A stretch of DNA of 64,000 bases, from contig NZ_LR813084.1 in NCBI RefSeq assembly GCF_903815225.1, positions 2,026,501 to 2,090,500 of the forward strand, written 5' to 3'. Every line of letters starts with the position of its first letter. The first letter of the stretch is position 1. The position numbers and the translations under genes were made by a program. The stretch comes from Delftia tsuruhatensis. Its GTDB lineage: Bacteria > Pseudomonadota > Gammaproteobacteria > Burkholderiales > Burkholderiaceae_C. The notes under the pieces are model-generated. The model was given only the letters and a program-made list of their open reading frames with translations, was not told the origin of the DNA and ran no database searches. Below are positions 16,062 through 24,918 of the stretch, piece by piece.

Positions 16062-18589
16062 ACACCATGGACTCTGCCCTGCATTTTTTTGGTATCCGCC
16101 ACCACGGCCCGGGCTGTGCGCGCAGCCTGCTGCAGGCCCTGGAACAGCTGCAGCCCGACTGCCTGCTGGTCGAAGGCCCGCCCGAGGGCGAAGCCCTGCT
16201 GCCCATGCTGGGCCACGCCGACCTGCGTCCGCCCGTGGCCATGCTGGTCTATGTGCAGGACAGTCCTGCCCATGCGGCCTTCTATCCCTATGCCGAGTTC
16301 TCGCCCGAATGGCAGGCCCTGCAATGGGCGGCGCGCCAGGGCGTGGCCACGCGCTTCATCGACCTGCCGCAGACGCACCGCATGGCGCTGGACATGGCCG
16401 AACAGGAGCGGCGCAAGGCCGAAGCGGCGGCCTCCCAGGCACGCGAGCAGGGTGATGGCGGCGAAGAAGCCGAGGAGGCCGAAGAGACAGACGCCCCGCA
16501 AGGCACGGCTCGCCAAGGCGGCGCCGCCGCCCTGGACCGTGACGACACCACGCCGCAGGCCGTGCCGGGCGCCGAGCCTGGTACGCCTCAGGATGAGTCC
16601 CCTGCCGCGCGGCCGGGGCAGGACTGGCGCGACCCGTTGGACCTGCTGGCCGAGGCGGCCGGCTACCCCGACGGGGAAAGCTGGTGGAACCGGCTGGTCG
16701 AGGAGCGCGGCGACGGCGCCACCCTGTTCGAGGGCATCGCCGAAGCCATGGCCGTGGTGCGTGCCGAACTGCCCAACGAAGTGCGTGGCGAGCGCCATGC
16801 CCGACGCGAGGCGCTGCGCGAGGCCTGGATGCGCCAGTGCATGCGCGAGGCCGTCAAGGCCGGCCACCAGCGCATCGCCGTCGTCTGCGGCGCCTGGCAC
16901 GTGCCCGCGCTGCAGGCCCAGGTCACGGCCAAGGCCGATGCCGCCACGCTCAAGGGACTGCCCAAGGCCAAGGTCCAGGCCACCTGGGCGCCCTGGACCT
17001 ACCGCAACCTGTGCTCCTCCAGCGGCTACGGCGCGGGCGTGGACTCCCCGGGCTGGTACGAGCACCTGTGGCGCTGCTCCGAGCCCGCCCAAGGCGGCGG
17101 GCATGCGCATGCACAGGGCGCCACGGCGCGGACGGTCGGCTGGCTGGCGCGCGTGGCCCATCTGCTGCGCTCCAAGGACCTGGACTGCTCCAGCGCCCAC
17201 ATCATCGAGGCCGCGCGCCTGGCCGAAAGCCTGGCGGCCCTGCGCGGCCATGCCAACCCGGGACTGCCCGAGCTGGACGAGGCCATCGTCACCGTCATCA
17301 GCATGGGCGAGCGCGCACCGCTGCGCCTGATCGAGCGCGAACTCAGCGTGGGCGATCGCATCGGCGGCGTGCCCGCCGACGTGCCCCAGGTGCCGCTGCA
17401 GCGCGACATCGAGCAGCAGCAGAAAAGCCTGCGCCTCAAGCCCGAGGCGGCCGCCAAGGTCCTGGCCCTGGACCTGCGCAAGGACACGGACCGCGACCGC
17501 AGCCACTTCCTGCACCGCCTGCGCCTGCTGGGCATCGAATGGGGCAGCGTCACCACCGACCAGCAACGCAACCGCGGCACCTTCCGCGAAAGCTGGCAGC
17601 TGCAGTGGGAGCCCGAACTGGCCGTGCGCATCATCGAGGCCAGCCGCTACGGCGGCACCCTGGTGCAGGCCGCGGCCGCCAAGGTGCGCCAGGCACTGAC
17701 ACCCGAGACCCCGCTGCCCGAGCTGGCCAGGACCATCGACGACGCGCTGCTGGCCGACCTGCCGCACCTGGTCGACGCCCTCATGCAGGACCTGGTCGAC
17801 CGCTCGGCCAGCACCGGCGACGTCTCCCAGCTCATGCAGGCACTGCCGCCGCTGGCCAACGTGCTGCGCTACGGCAGCGTGCGCCAGACCGACACCCAGG
17901 CGCTGGCCACGGTCATCGACAGCATGGCGCTGCGCGCCGCCATCGGCCTGCCCCTGGCCTGCATGGCGCTGGACGAGGACGCCGCCCGGCGCATGCAGGC
18001 CACCGTGCTGCAGGCGCACGAGGCCCTGCGCCTGCGCGATGCCGAAGCGCCGCGCGAGGCCTGGTTTGGCGCGCTGCGCAGCATCGCGCTGGGCGATGCG
18101 GGCGCGGCCTTGCTGCGCGGCGCCGCCTGTCGCCTGCTGCTCGATGCCCACCGGCTGGACAGCGAGGCCGTGGCCACGCAACTGGGTCGCAATCTCTCGC
18201 TGGGCGTGCCACCGCTGGATGCCGCCGCCTGGCTCGATGGCTTTCTCAACCGCCAGGCCCTGGTCCTGCTGCACGACGACGCCATCTGGGGCGCCGTCGA
18301 TGCCTGGCTGGCCCAGCTGGGCGAGACCCAGTTCACCCAGATCCTGCCGCTGGTGCGCCGCAGCTTCTCTGCCTTCTCCAACCATGACCGCCAGAGCCTG
18401 GGCGAAAAGGCCCGGCGCGGCCAGGGCAGCGCCGCCGTGGCGGTCGCGCCGGGATCCGCGGGCGGTGGCGCGGGCGACGGTGCCTGGGACGAGGCCCGCG
18501 CCGTGCTCGCCATTCCCGTACTCGATCAGTTGCTGGGCCTGAACCTGCCCGCGCAACTGCCGTCCAGCCTGCAAGAGGCCCAGCCATGA
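16058..18589 (+). CDS. DUF5682-type protein (YehM-like)
   Basis: An 843-residue protein of unknown function. The N-terminus has the family mark GIRHHGPG (residues 12-19) followed by LLVEGPPEGE, which recalls the His and Glu motifs of TraB/EreA-like proteins; that link is only a suggestion. Residues about 113-188 form a low-complexity Ala/Glu/Asp/Gly insert. Later motifs are VVCGAWHVPAL and an Arg-rich region RKDTDRDRSHFLHRLRLLGI. GTG 16058 overlaps the TPR stop; ATG 16067 is an alternative three codons on. The gene overlaps the VWA gene by four bases. DUF5682-type proteins occur with MoxR/VWA/SWIM genes, as in E. coli yehLMPQ. Confidence 0.82.
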   Translation: MNTMDSALHFFGIRHHGPGCARSLLQALEQLQPDCLLVEGPPEGEALLPMLGHADLRPPVAMLVYVQDSPAHAAFYPYAEFSPEWQALQWAARQGVATRFIDLPQTHRMALDMAEQERRKAEAAASQAREQGDGGEEAEEAEETDAPQGTARQGGAAALDRDDTTPQAVPGAEPGTPQDESPAARPGQDWRDPLDLLAEAAGYPDGESWWNRLVEERGDGATLFEGIAEAMAVVRAELPNEVRGERHARREALREAWMRQCMREAVKAGHQRIAVVCGAWHVPALQAQVTAKADAATLKGLPKAKVQATWAPWTYRNLCSSSGYGAGVDSPGWYEHLWRCSEPAQGGGHAHAQGATARTVGWLARVAHLLRSKDLDCSSAHIIEAARLAESLAALRGHANPGLPELDEAIVTVISMGERAPLRLIERELSVGDRIGGVPADVPQVPLQRDIEQQQKSLRLKPEAAAKVLALDLRKDTDRDRSHFLHRLRLLGIEWGSVTTDQQRNRGTFRESWQLQWEPELAVRIIEASRYGGTLVQAAAAKVRQALTPETPLPELARTIDDALLADLPHLVDALMQDLVDRSASTGDVSQLMQALPPLANVLRYGSVRQTDTQALATVIDSMALRAAIGLPLACMALDEDAARRMQATVLQAHEALRLRDAEAPREAWFGALRSIALGDAGAALLRGAACRLLLDAHRLDSEAVATQLGRNLSLGVPPLDAAAWLDGFLNRQALVLLHDDAIWGAVDAWLAQLGETQFTQILPLVRRSFSAFSNHDRQSLGEKARRGQGSAAVAVAPGSAGGGAGDGAWDEARAVLAIPVLDQLLGLNLPAQLPSSLQEAQP

Positions 18590-19809
18590 ACACCGCCGCC
18601 ACCGTGAACGACGCATCCACCGACGACACTGCAGCCCCGGCTCCCGAGCGGCCTCCCACCACCCGGTTGCAGCGCTGGCGCCTGGTGCTGGGCCAACCGG
18701 CCGAGGCCAGCTGCGGCGGTGTGGGAGGGGCGGGTGGCGCCCTGGAGGAGATGGACAAGGCCCTGACCGCGCTCTACGAGGAGGACAGCCCGCTGTCGCG
18801 CCGGGGCGGGCGCGGCAACTCCTCGCCGGGCGTGGCCCGCTGGCTGGGCGACATCCGCAAGTACTTTCCCAGCCAGGTCGTGCAGGTCATGCAGCATGAC
18901 GCCATGGAGCGCCTGAACCTGCGCGAACTCATGCTCCAGCCCGAGATGCTCGAGCACGTGCAACCCGACGTGCACATGGTCGCCGACCTCATCTCCCTGG
19001 GCTCCGTCATCCCGCAAAGCACCAAGGAGACCGCCCGCATGGTCGTGCGCAAGGTCGTGGACGACCTCATGCGCCGCCTGGAGGAGCCCATGCGCAGCGC
19101 GGTGTCCGGCGCGCTGGACCGCAGCCAGCGCAACCGCCGCCCGCGCCATGCCGAGATCGACTGGAATCGCACCATCCGCGCCAACCTGCGGCACTGGCAG
19201 CCCGAGTACCGCACCATCGTCCCCGAGACCCTGGTCGGCTACGGCCGCAAGGCCCGCCGCCCGCAGCGCGAAGTCATCCTGTGCATAGACCAGAGCGGCT
19301 CCATGGCCAACTCCGTCGTCTACTCCAGCATCTTCGGCGCGGTCATGGCCAGCCTGCCGGCCGTCGCGACACGCCTGGTGGTCTTCGACACCGCGGTCGT
19401 GGACCTGACCGACAAGCTCTCCGATCCCGTGGACGTGCTGTTCGGCGTGCAACTGGGTGGTGGCACCGACATCAACCGCGCCGTCGGCTACTGCCAGAGC
19501 CTGATCACCGAGCCGCGCAACGCCATCGTCGTGCTCATCTCCGACCTCTACGAGGGCGGCGTGGAAAGCGGCCTGCTGCGGCGCGCATCGGAACTGGTGG
19601 AGTCGGGCGTGCAATTCATCACGCTGCTGGCACTCAGCGACGAAGGGGCGCCCGCCTATGATGCGCAGCTGGCCGCCAAGCTCGCCGCGCTGGGCGTGCC
19701 CTCGTTCGCCTGCACGCCGGACGCCTTTCCGCAGCTCATGGCCGCCGCCATCCGCCGCGACGACGTGGCCGCCTGGGCGGCGGGGCAGGGCTTCAAGACC
19801 AGCAAATAG
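18586..19809 (+). CDS. VWA-domain protein (YehP-like), MoxR partner
   Basis: A 407-residue protein with a helical N-terminal half and a C-terminal von Willebrand factor A domain. The metal-ion-dependent adhesion site is complete: Asp235-x-Ser237-x-Ser239 in DQSGSM, Thr294 in GGGTDI and Asp320 in LISDLYEGG. It is the expected partner for the MoxR ATPase encoded four genes upstream. The start overlaps the DUF5682 stop (ATGA). A Gly-rich stretch near residue 45 and Arg/Gly/Ser around 72-80 look disordered. It ends the tightly coupled part of the operon; a GC-rich hairpin follows. Confidence 0.9.
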   Translation: MNTAATVNDASTDDTAAPAPERPPTTRLQRWRLVLGQPAEASCGGVGGAGGALEEMDKALTALYEEDSPLSRRGGRGNSSPGVARWLGDIRKYFPSQVVQVMQHDAMERLNLRELMLQPEMLEHVQPDVHMVADLISLGSVIPQSTKETARMVVRKVVDDLMRRLEEPMRSAVSGALDRSQRNRRPRHAEIDWNRTIRANLRHWQPEYRTIVPETLVGYGRKARRPQREVILCIDQSGSMANSVVYSSIFGAVMASLPAVATRLVVFDTAVVDLTDKLSDPVDVLFGVQLGGGTDINRAVGYCQSLITEPRNAIVVLISDLYEGGVESGLLRRASELVESGVQFITLLALSDEGAPAYDAQLAAKLAALGVPSFACTPDAFPQLMAAAIRRDDVAAWAAGQGFKTSK

Positions 19810-19815
19810 CGGGCA

Positions 19816-19838
19816 GGGGCCGGACATGCTCCGGCCCC
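19816..19838 (+). other. GC-rich hairpin after the VWA gene
   Basis: GGGGCCGGA (19816-19824) pairs with TCCGGCCCC (19830-19838) around a five-base loop. There is no T tract, so it is not a standard terminator. It may attenuate readthrough into the DUF808 gene or protect the 3' end of the operon mRNA. Confidence 0.5.
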
Positions 19839-19889
19839 ATGATGGATCCCTGGCCGAAAGACACTGAACAACTCACTGGAGAAAATGCG

Positions 19890-20867
<978 letters not shown>

Positions 20868-21049
20868 ACCCGTAGCGCCCCGGCCAGGCCGCACTCCGGC
20901 CACTGCCAGGGCCGCACTTGACTGTGGGCGCAAGCATGCGCCCCTCCCGAGGAACTCCATCCCGCCGGATGCCATCCTGCCCAGGGTGGGCGCCCCAGGC
21001 CCAGGCAGGGGCATGGACGGCGTCCTGGACTTCCATCAGGGGGGATTGC

Positions 21050-21595
21050 GTGATTTCCAACCTTACCAAGGCCCGCATCCTGCGGTCCATCATCGCGGGC
21101 ATGACGCTCGCTCAGGCCGCCGCGGCGCAGAACATCTCTGCGGCGCGTGCGCGCATGGCCGTGGCCCGCATGTGCGAGCAGCTCCAGCTGTGCAGCGACA
21201 TCGCCCTCATCCACGCACAGCCGGGCATCTACCTGGATGCGCTGGAGCTGTTCGAGCAATCGCCACAGTTCGAATTGCGCATGCCCCTGGTGGAGAAGCT
21301 CGAAAAATTGCTGGCACTGCACTCCTGCTGGCAGCTGACGCCCCTGTCTCTGGCCCATGTCACGGCATCGCGGCTCATCAATGCGGGCCTGTCGGTCACG
21401 GCCATCGCCGATATCCAGGAGTGGCTGCTCAAGCACGAGCTGTCCCTGCGGCCGTGTCCGCCGCAGACGGTGCTCGATTTCCGGGAGGCGAAGAAGGCAC
21501 TCGCCCTGCTCGACGCCTATGGCTTCGACACCGAAGCGCTGGAATGGCGGATGCACGAGCTCCTGCGCAAGCGCAGGGCCGGCCCCGGAGGCTGA
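21050..21595 (+). CDS. Hypothetical protein with N-terminal HTH-like segment
   Basis: About 181 residues. The first 50 look like a helix-turn-helix (LTKARILRSIIAGMTLAQAAAAQNISAARARMAVARM), similar in layout to sigma70 region-4 or LuxR-like HTHs. The rest is helical with no recognised domain. GTG 21050 is chosen because a G-rich Shine-Dalgarno-like stretch precedes it and the upstream part of the frame (Arg/Pro/Ser-rich) is not protein-like. It lies at the border between the core-like operon and the accessory region. A DNA-binding role is possible but unproven. Confidence 0.55.
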   Translation: MISNLTKARILRSIIAGMTLAQAAAAQNISAARARMAVARMCEQLQLCSDIALIHAQPGIYLDALELFEQSPQFELRMPLVEKLEKLLALHSCWQLTPLSLAHVTASRLINAGLSVTAIADIQEWLLKHELSLRPCPPQTVLDFREAKKALALLDAYGFDTEALEWRMHELLRKRRAGPGG

Positions 21596-21994
21596 GGTGC
21601 AACCCCACTCCTGCATGGCGCCTGCTGCATGCGCCGCAGCGCACAGCACCACGCCACGCGCTGGCGGCTTCCATCGGTGCACCGGGGATTTCTGCCCTGT
21701 GGGTAGTTGCCTGTTTCGCACGGCAGATATAGGACTGGTCCTAAAAACAAAAAAATACAAATACATCCATTCAAGGGTGTTAGTTGCGTCAAAAGCACTG
21801 TTCCTGCCTGTAATTCGCGCGCATCGCAAGGAAAAAAGTATCTTCTGAATCAGACAATTCTTAGAAAAATGGGAGTGATTCGACCATTATTCCTAGGACG
21901 TCCATGAAGTCATCGGGGAAAAGGCTATTCGTTTTCTGTTGAATATCTAGACTGGTGCCCATTTCTGACAACCCATCTGGATTTGAGCCTGGCA
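21596..21994. other. AT-rich intergenic gap at the start of the accessory region
   Basis: About 400 bases without a supported gene. From about 21720 the GC content drops sharply compared with both sides, with runs such as CCTAAAAACAAAAAAATAC. This is typical of horizontally acquired promoters silenced by H-NS-like proteins. A short inverted repeat GGAC-TG-GTCC lies near 21732. It probably holds the promoter of the AP2-like gene. No tRNA, attachment site or terminator was recognised. Confidence 0.5.
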
Positions 21995-23050
21995 ATGAAA
22001 TTCAATGCAAAAGACTTTTTCCTGCACGCCAACGCCTCGGGCCCGCCGCTGCAAGAGGCGCTGGCCGGCGATGGAACGGCCTTGTCCGCCATTCCCGAGG
22101 ACTACAGCATCGTGCGGACGAGAATGACCACGCTGAACGGCAGGCAGCTCGATCTGTGGACGGTGAACGTGCGGCGGCGGGGCAGGCTGGTCTCGCGCCA
22201 CTTCTTCGACAATGCCTACGGCGGCAGAGAATCGGCCAACCGGATGGCGCAGGCCTACCGTGATGCGGTCATGCGGCTGTTTCCTCCCCACACACTGCTG
22301 ACCCTCAACACCAAGCCGCGCACCACTAATACATCGGGTGTACCGGGTGTCCGCGGGATTTGTCGGAACGGCAAACTGGTCGCCTGGCTCGCAGCGATCG
22401 AAAGCGGCGGGCAGAAGTATTTCAAGCGCTTTCCCATCAGGCAGTACGGTGATGAACGGGCCAAGGCACTGGCCATTGCCGCACGTCAGGAGTTCCTCGC
22501 CAGCTACAGCGACCGCTTCACCACGGTAAGCCCCGAGGCCACGGCGGACGCCATGCGCAGATTCCGCCCCCTGCTGGGCCGGCAGATCCATGGGGTCGAC
22601 ACGCCAGTCACATTGAGCGATGCGCAGCTGGACCGGCGCAAGAAGCTGCTCAATGCCTGGTTTGATGCCTTGCAACCCTCCGTGGTCCACGTACGGCTTT
22701 GCGTCTATCACATCAAGAAAAGAAACCACGATGCATTGTTCATCGTCGTGGGCCACGGGAAGCGGCTGCAGCGCCGCAACTTGTCGATGAAATACCGCAG
22801 CTATGCCGAATGCCTGCCCCTGGCCTGGTCCCAGGTGGAGGTGGTGCTGACACAGCAACTGGGCATGGCCTGCTGGCAGGATTTCCAGCAGCGCCACCGC
22901 AGTGCCTTCTTTGAAAGCGCGCAGGCACGGCATCTTTTCATCCAATACCTGTATGAGCCGCCCGGCGGCAATCCGCTGCGCAACACTCCGCCCGCTGAAC
23001 TGCTGCCCATGCTCCAGGGGCTTCATATCCCCTTGCTGTCGCCGGCCTGA
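21995..23050 (+). CDS. Orphan AP2-domain-like DNA-binding protein
   Basis: About 351 residues. The stretch SGVPGVRGICRNGKLVAWLA...FKRFPIRQYGDERAKALAIAARQ matches the layout of AP2/ERF-type DNA-binding domains (beta strands with Gly/Arg/Trp, then the YG...A...AR helix). An earlier stretch, LDLWTVNVRRRGRLVSRHFFDNAYGGRESANRMAQAYRD, looks like a second, more degenerate copy. Bacterial AP2 domains occur mostly in phages, homing endonucleases and mobile elements. No nuclease motif is visible here. ATG 21995 is preferred over TTG 21983. The AT-rich upstream region and position suggest transfer. Target and function are unknown. Confidence 0.6.
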   Translation: MKFNAKDFFLHANASGPPLQEALAGDGTALSAIPEDYSIVRTRMTTLNGRQLDLWTVNVRRRGRLVSRHFFDNAYGGRESANRMAQAYRDAVMRLFPPHTLLTLNTKPRTTNTSGVPGVRGICRNGKLVAWLAAIESGGQKYFKRFPIRQYGDERAKALAIAARQEFLASYSDRFTTVSPEATADAMRRFRPLLGRQIHGVDTPVTLSDAQLDRRKKLLNAWFDALQPSVVHVRLCVYHIKKRNHDALFIVVGHGKRLQRRNLSMKYRSYAECLPLAWSQVEVVLTQQLGMACWQDFQQRHRSAFFESAQARHLFIQYLYEPPGGNPLRNTPPAELLPMLQGLHIPLLSPA

Positions 23051-23163
23051 TCCCGGGCATCGGCTTTCAAGGCACAGGTCACGCAAGAAGAAACGACCGG
23101 TTCTTCATTTCATTCAACCATGCCATGGCGCATACCCCATTCATGCAGAGGGAGGGGAGATTC

Positions 23164-23428
23164 GTGTCCGATCGTACTTTCACAGTCCACAGCCCATTGG
23201 GCGTGCAATTGCAATTCCGGTCCCTGTCCGGAGAGGAAGGCATCTCCCGCCTCTTCGAATTCCGCATACGCCTGATCAGTGAAACCCCTCCATCTCCGCC
23301 AAGGAACTGCTGGGCAAGGACATGAGCGTGGAGATCGACCTGACCACCGAACGCCATGGCGGCGGCAAGCGATTTCTGTCGGGGCAGGTGACGCAGTTCA
23401 CCTACGCCGGGAAAGATGGAAATTTCAG
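23164..23428 (+). pseudogene. vgrG 5' fragment, frameshifted and cut by an IS
   Basis: The first part of a type VI secretion spike protein. FTVHSPLGVQLQFRSLSGEEG and RLFEFRIRLISE are the usual VgrG N-terminus. The frame then breaks in the C run near 23285-23290: one C is missing, and the next frame continues as SAKELLGKDMSVEIDL...RFLSGQVTQFTYAGKDGNF. The insertion sequence begins at 23429, exactly after this stretch, and none of the remaining roughly 80% of vgrG is found on its far side. GTG 23164 has a strong purine-rich Shine-Dalgarno; an upstream ATG at 23125 is also open. The gene is dead. Confidence 0.85.
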
Positions 23429-23439
23429 TGACCTGCCCC
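23429..23439 (+). repeat. Left terminal inverted repeat of the IS3 element
   Basis: TGACCTGCCCC at the junction with vgrG. It matches the inward-read right end at 10 of 11 positions. Confidence 0.8.
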
Positions 23440-23486
23440 TCATAGCCGTACCAGTTGAATGGAAGTGAGGTCCGCCAACCTGGAGA

Positions 23487-23762
23487 ATGACGGACATGAG
23501 GACGAGTCGATTTACCGAACAGCAGATCATTGGGTTCCTGAAGCAGGCCGAGTCTGGCCTGGCGGTCAAGGAGGTCTGCCGCCAAGGCGGATTCAGCGAA
23601 CCCACGTTCTACAAGTGGCGTGCCAAGTACGGCGGCATGGAAGCCGACGAGGCCCGGCGCCTGAAGGACCTTGAAGTCGAGAACGCCCGGCTCAAGAAAC
23701 TGCTGGCCGAAGCGCACCTGGACCTGGAGGCACTCAAGGTCGGGTTCGGGGTAAAGCGCTAG
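23487..23762 (+). CDS. IS3-family transposase OrfA
   Basis: A 91-residue protein with an HTH_Tnp_1-type helix-turn-helix (RFTEQQIIGFLKQAESGLAVKEVCRQGGFSEPTFYKWRAKYGG) and a leucine-zipper-like C-terminus (LKDLEVENARLKKLLAEAHLDLEALK). It binds the element ends and is normally fused to OrfB by a -1 ribosomal frameshift. The phase of orfB relative to orfA here is -1, as expected. GGAG precedes the ATG at 23487. It appears intact. Confidence 0.92.
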   Translation: MTDMRTSRFTEQQIIGFLKQAESGLAVKEVCRQGGFSEPTFYKWRAKYGGMEADEARRLKDLEVENARLKKLLAEAHLDLEALKVGFGVKR

Positions 23763-23794
23763 CCCCGCAAGACAAACGCAAAGCCATCGCCAAG

Positions 23795-24652
23795 ATGCTG
23801 GAACACACCCAGATCTCTGAGCGGCAGGCTTGTCGTCTTGTGGGGCTGTCCCGAGATGCCTGGCGGCATCCACCGCAACCCGATGTAGACACAGTGCGCC
23901 TGGCTGAACGCATCCAGGCTGTCGCCATGGAGCGGTGGCGCTTTGGGTATCGCCGCGTGCACGACATGCTGCAGGGCAAGTTTCCTGGCATCAACCACAA
24001 GAAGGTGCTTCGCCTTTACCGCGAGCAAGGCTTGGCCCTGCGCAAGCGCAACAAGGGCAAGAAGTACCGTGGCGAGCGCACACCGCTGGTGGCTGCGACA
24101 CGGGTCAATCAAACATGGAGCCTGGACTTTGTCAGTGATTCATTGAGCAACGGCAGGCGCATCAAGTGCTTGACCATTGCCGATGACTTCAGCCACGAGT
24201 GCGTGGACATCGCGGTAGATTTGTCGATGCCCGGCACATACGTCACCAGAATCCTTGAGCGAGCTGCCCGCTTCAGGGGCTACCCAGAGGCCATCAGGAC
24301 GGACAACGGGCCAGAGTTCACCTGCAGGGCCTTCATGGCGTGGATGCAGGCACGAGGCGTTCAGCACATCCTGATTCAACCGGGCAAGCCAACTCAGAAC
24401 GCCTACATCGAAAGCTTCAACGGCAAATTCCGGGATGAATGCCTCAATGAGGACTGGTTCGAGTCATTGGCTCAAGCGCGAGAGGCCATCGCCATCTTGC
24501 GTCAGGATTACAACGAGGTTCGACCACATGGGAGCATTGGACGGATCCCACCAGCCGCGTTTGCAGCCAAACACCGAGCCCAAACCTATCAACCACCGAC
24601 GCAGGATCAGTTAACCTGCCAACCCTTGGACCTCTCTACGAATGATTGGTAA
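23795..24652 (+). CDS. IS3-family transposase OrfB (DDE integrase domain)
   Basis: A 285-residue protein with the IS3 integrase core. The DDE triad is Asp in WSLDFVSD, Asp in RTDNGPEF and Glu in YIESFNGKFRDEC, with exactly 35 residues between the second Asp and the Glu. The N-terminus carries the HTH_21-like region (YRRVHDMLQGKFPGINHKKVLRLYREQGL). The orfB frame is open upstream of 23795 into orfA (ALAPQDKRKAIAKMLEH), so the working transposase is probably the OrfAB fusion. All visible motifs are intact, and the element may still be active. Confidence 0.92.
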   Translation: MLEHTQISERQACRLVGLSRDAWRHPPQPDVDTVRLAERIQAVAMERWRFGYRRVHDMLQGKFPGINHKKVLRLYREQGLALRKRNKGKKYRGERTPLVAATRVNQTWSLDFVSDSLSNGRRIKCLTIADDFSHECVDIAVDLSMPGTYVTRILERAARFRGYPEAIRTDNGPEFTCRAFMAWMQARGVQHILIQPGKPTQNAYIESFNGKFRDECLNEDWFESLAQAREAIAILRQDYNEVRPHGSIGRIPPAAFAAKHRAQTYQPPTQDQLTCQPLDLSTNDW

Positions 24653-24655
24653 GGC

Positions 24656-24683
24656 GGGGGGGGCAGGGCAGGGGGGCAGGGGG
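24656..24683 (+). repeat. G-run tract (G-quadruplex motif) inside the IS right end
   Basis: Four G runs of 8, 3, 6 and 5 bases are separated by CA dinucleotides, directly before the right inverted repeat. They look like repeated copies of the repeat tip GGGGCAG. The pattern fits a four-stranded G-quadruplex, and would be prone to slippage. Confidence 0.7.
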
Positions 24684-24690
24684 CAGGTTA
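24680..24690 (+). repeat. Right terminal inverted repeat of the IS3 element
   Basis: GGGGCAGGTTA, the inward reading of which is TAACCTGCCCC. It joins directly to the truncated effector gene. Confidence 0.75.
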
Positions 24691-24918
24691 CCCCTACCGC
24701 GAGGGAGCTACACGATCGGAGGGGCATTCAGACATAGAACAGCAGGTGTCGCAACTAGACGTCTTACGCCAGCTCCAGAAAATAATATGCACGGACGTGC
24801 AGGATTTCTTATTCATGGAGACAACGCAACCGGTACAGCCTCGGAGGGATGCATCGTTATGCCTCGTATTATAAGGGATAGTCTTAATGATGGAGATTCT
24901 TTGGAGGTCATTCGATGA
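24691..24918 (+). pseudogene. Tlde1-like (DUF2778) T6SS effector, 5' truncated by the IS
   Basis: The C-terminal 75 or so residues of a DUF2778-type protein: PLPRGSYTIGG, then NNMHGRAGFLIHGDN and TASEGCIVMPRIIRDSL. The HGDN...SEGC pair gives the His and Cys of the L,D-transpeptidase-like active site used by Tlde1 effectors against peptidoglycan. The N-terminal part is missing because the IS begins at that point, so no start codon of its own exists. Its stop overlaps the start of the next gene (ATGA), the usual layout of an effector-immunity pair. Nearby vgrG remains support a T6SS origin. Confidence 0.75.

Larger units (their letters stand above)
23429..24690 (+). mobile_element. IS3-family insertion sequence
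   Basis: A 1262-bp element with orfA and orfB in overlapping phases. Its ends are imperfect inverted repeats that start TGACCTGCCCC on the left and, read inward, TAACCTGCCCC on the right. The flanks (TCAG on the left, CCCC on the right) do not form a target duplication. Together with the loss of most of vgrG and the 5' part of the next gene, this suggests a deletion by recombination between two copies or an adjacent deletion. The OrfA/OrfB sequences resemble the IS2/IS407 side of the family; the exact name needs ISfinder. Confidence 0.88.

Noticed and set aside
23425..24694. Target-site duplication around the IS3 element
   Set aside because: The bases flanking the ends (TCAG and CCCC) do not match, so no duplication is reported.
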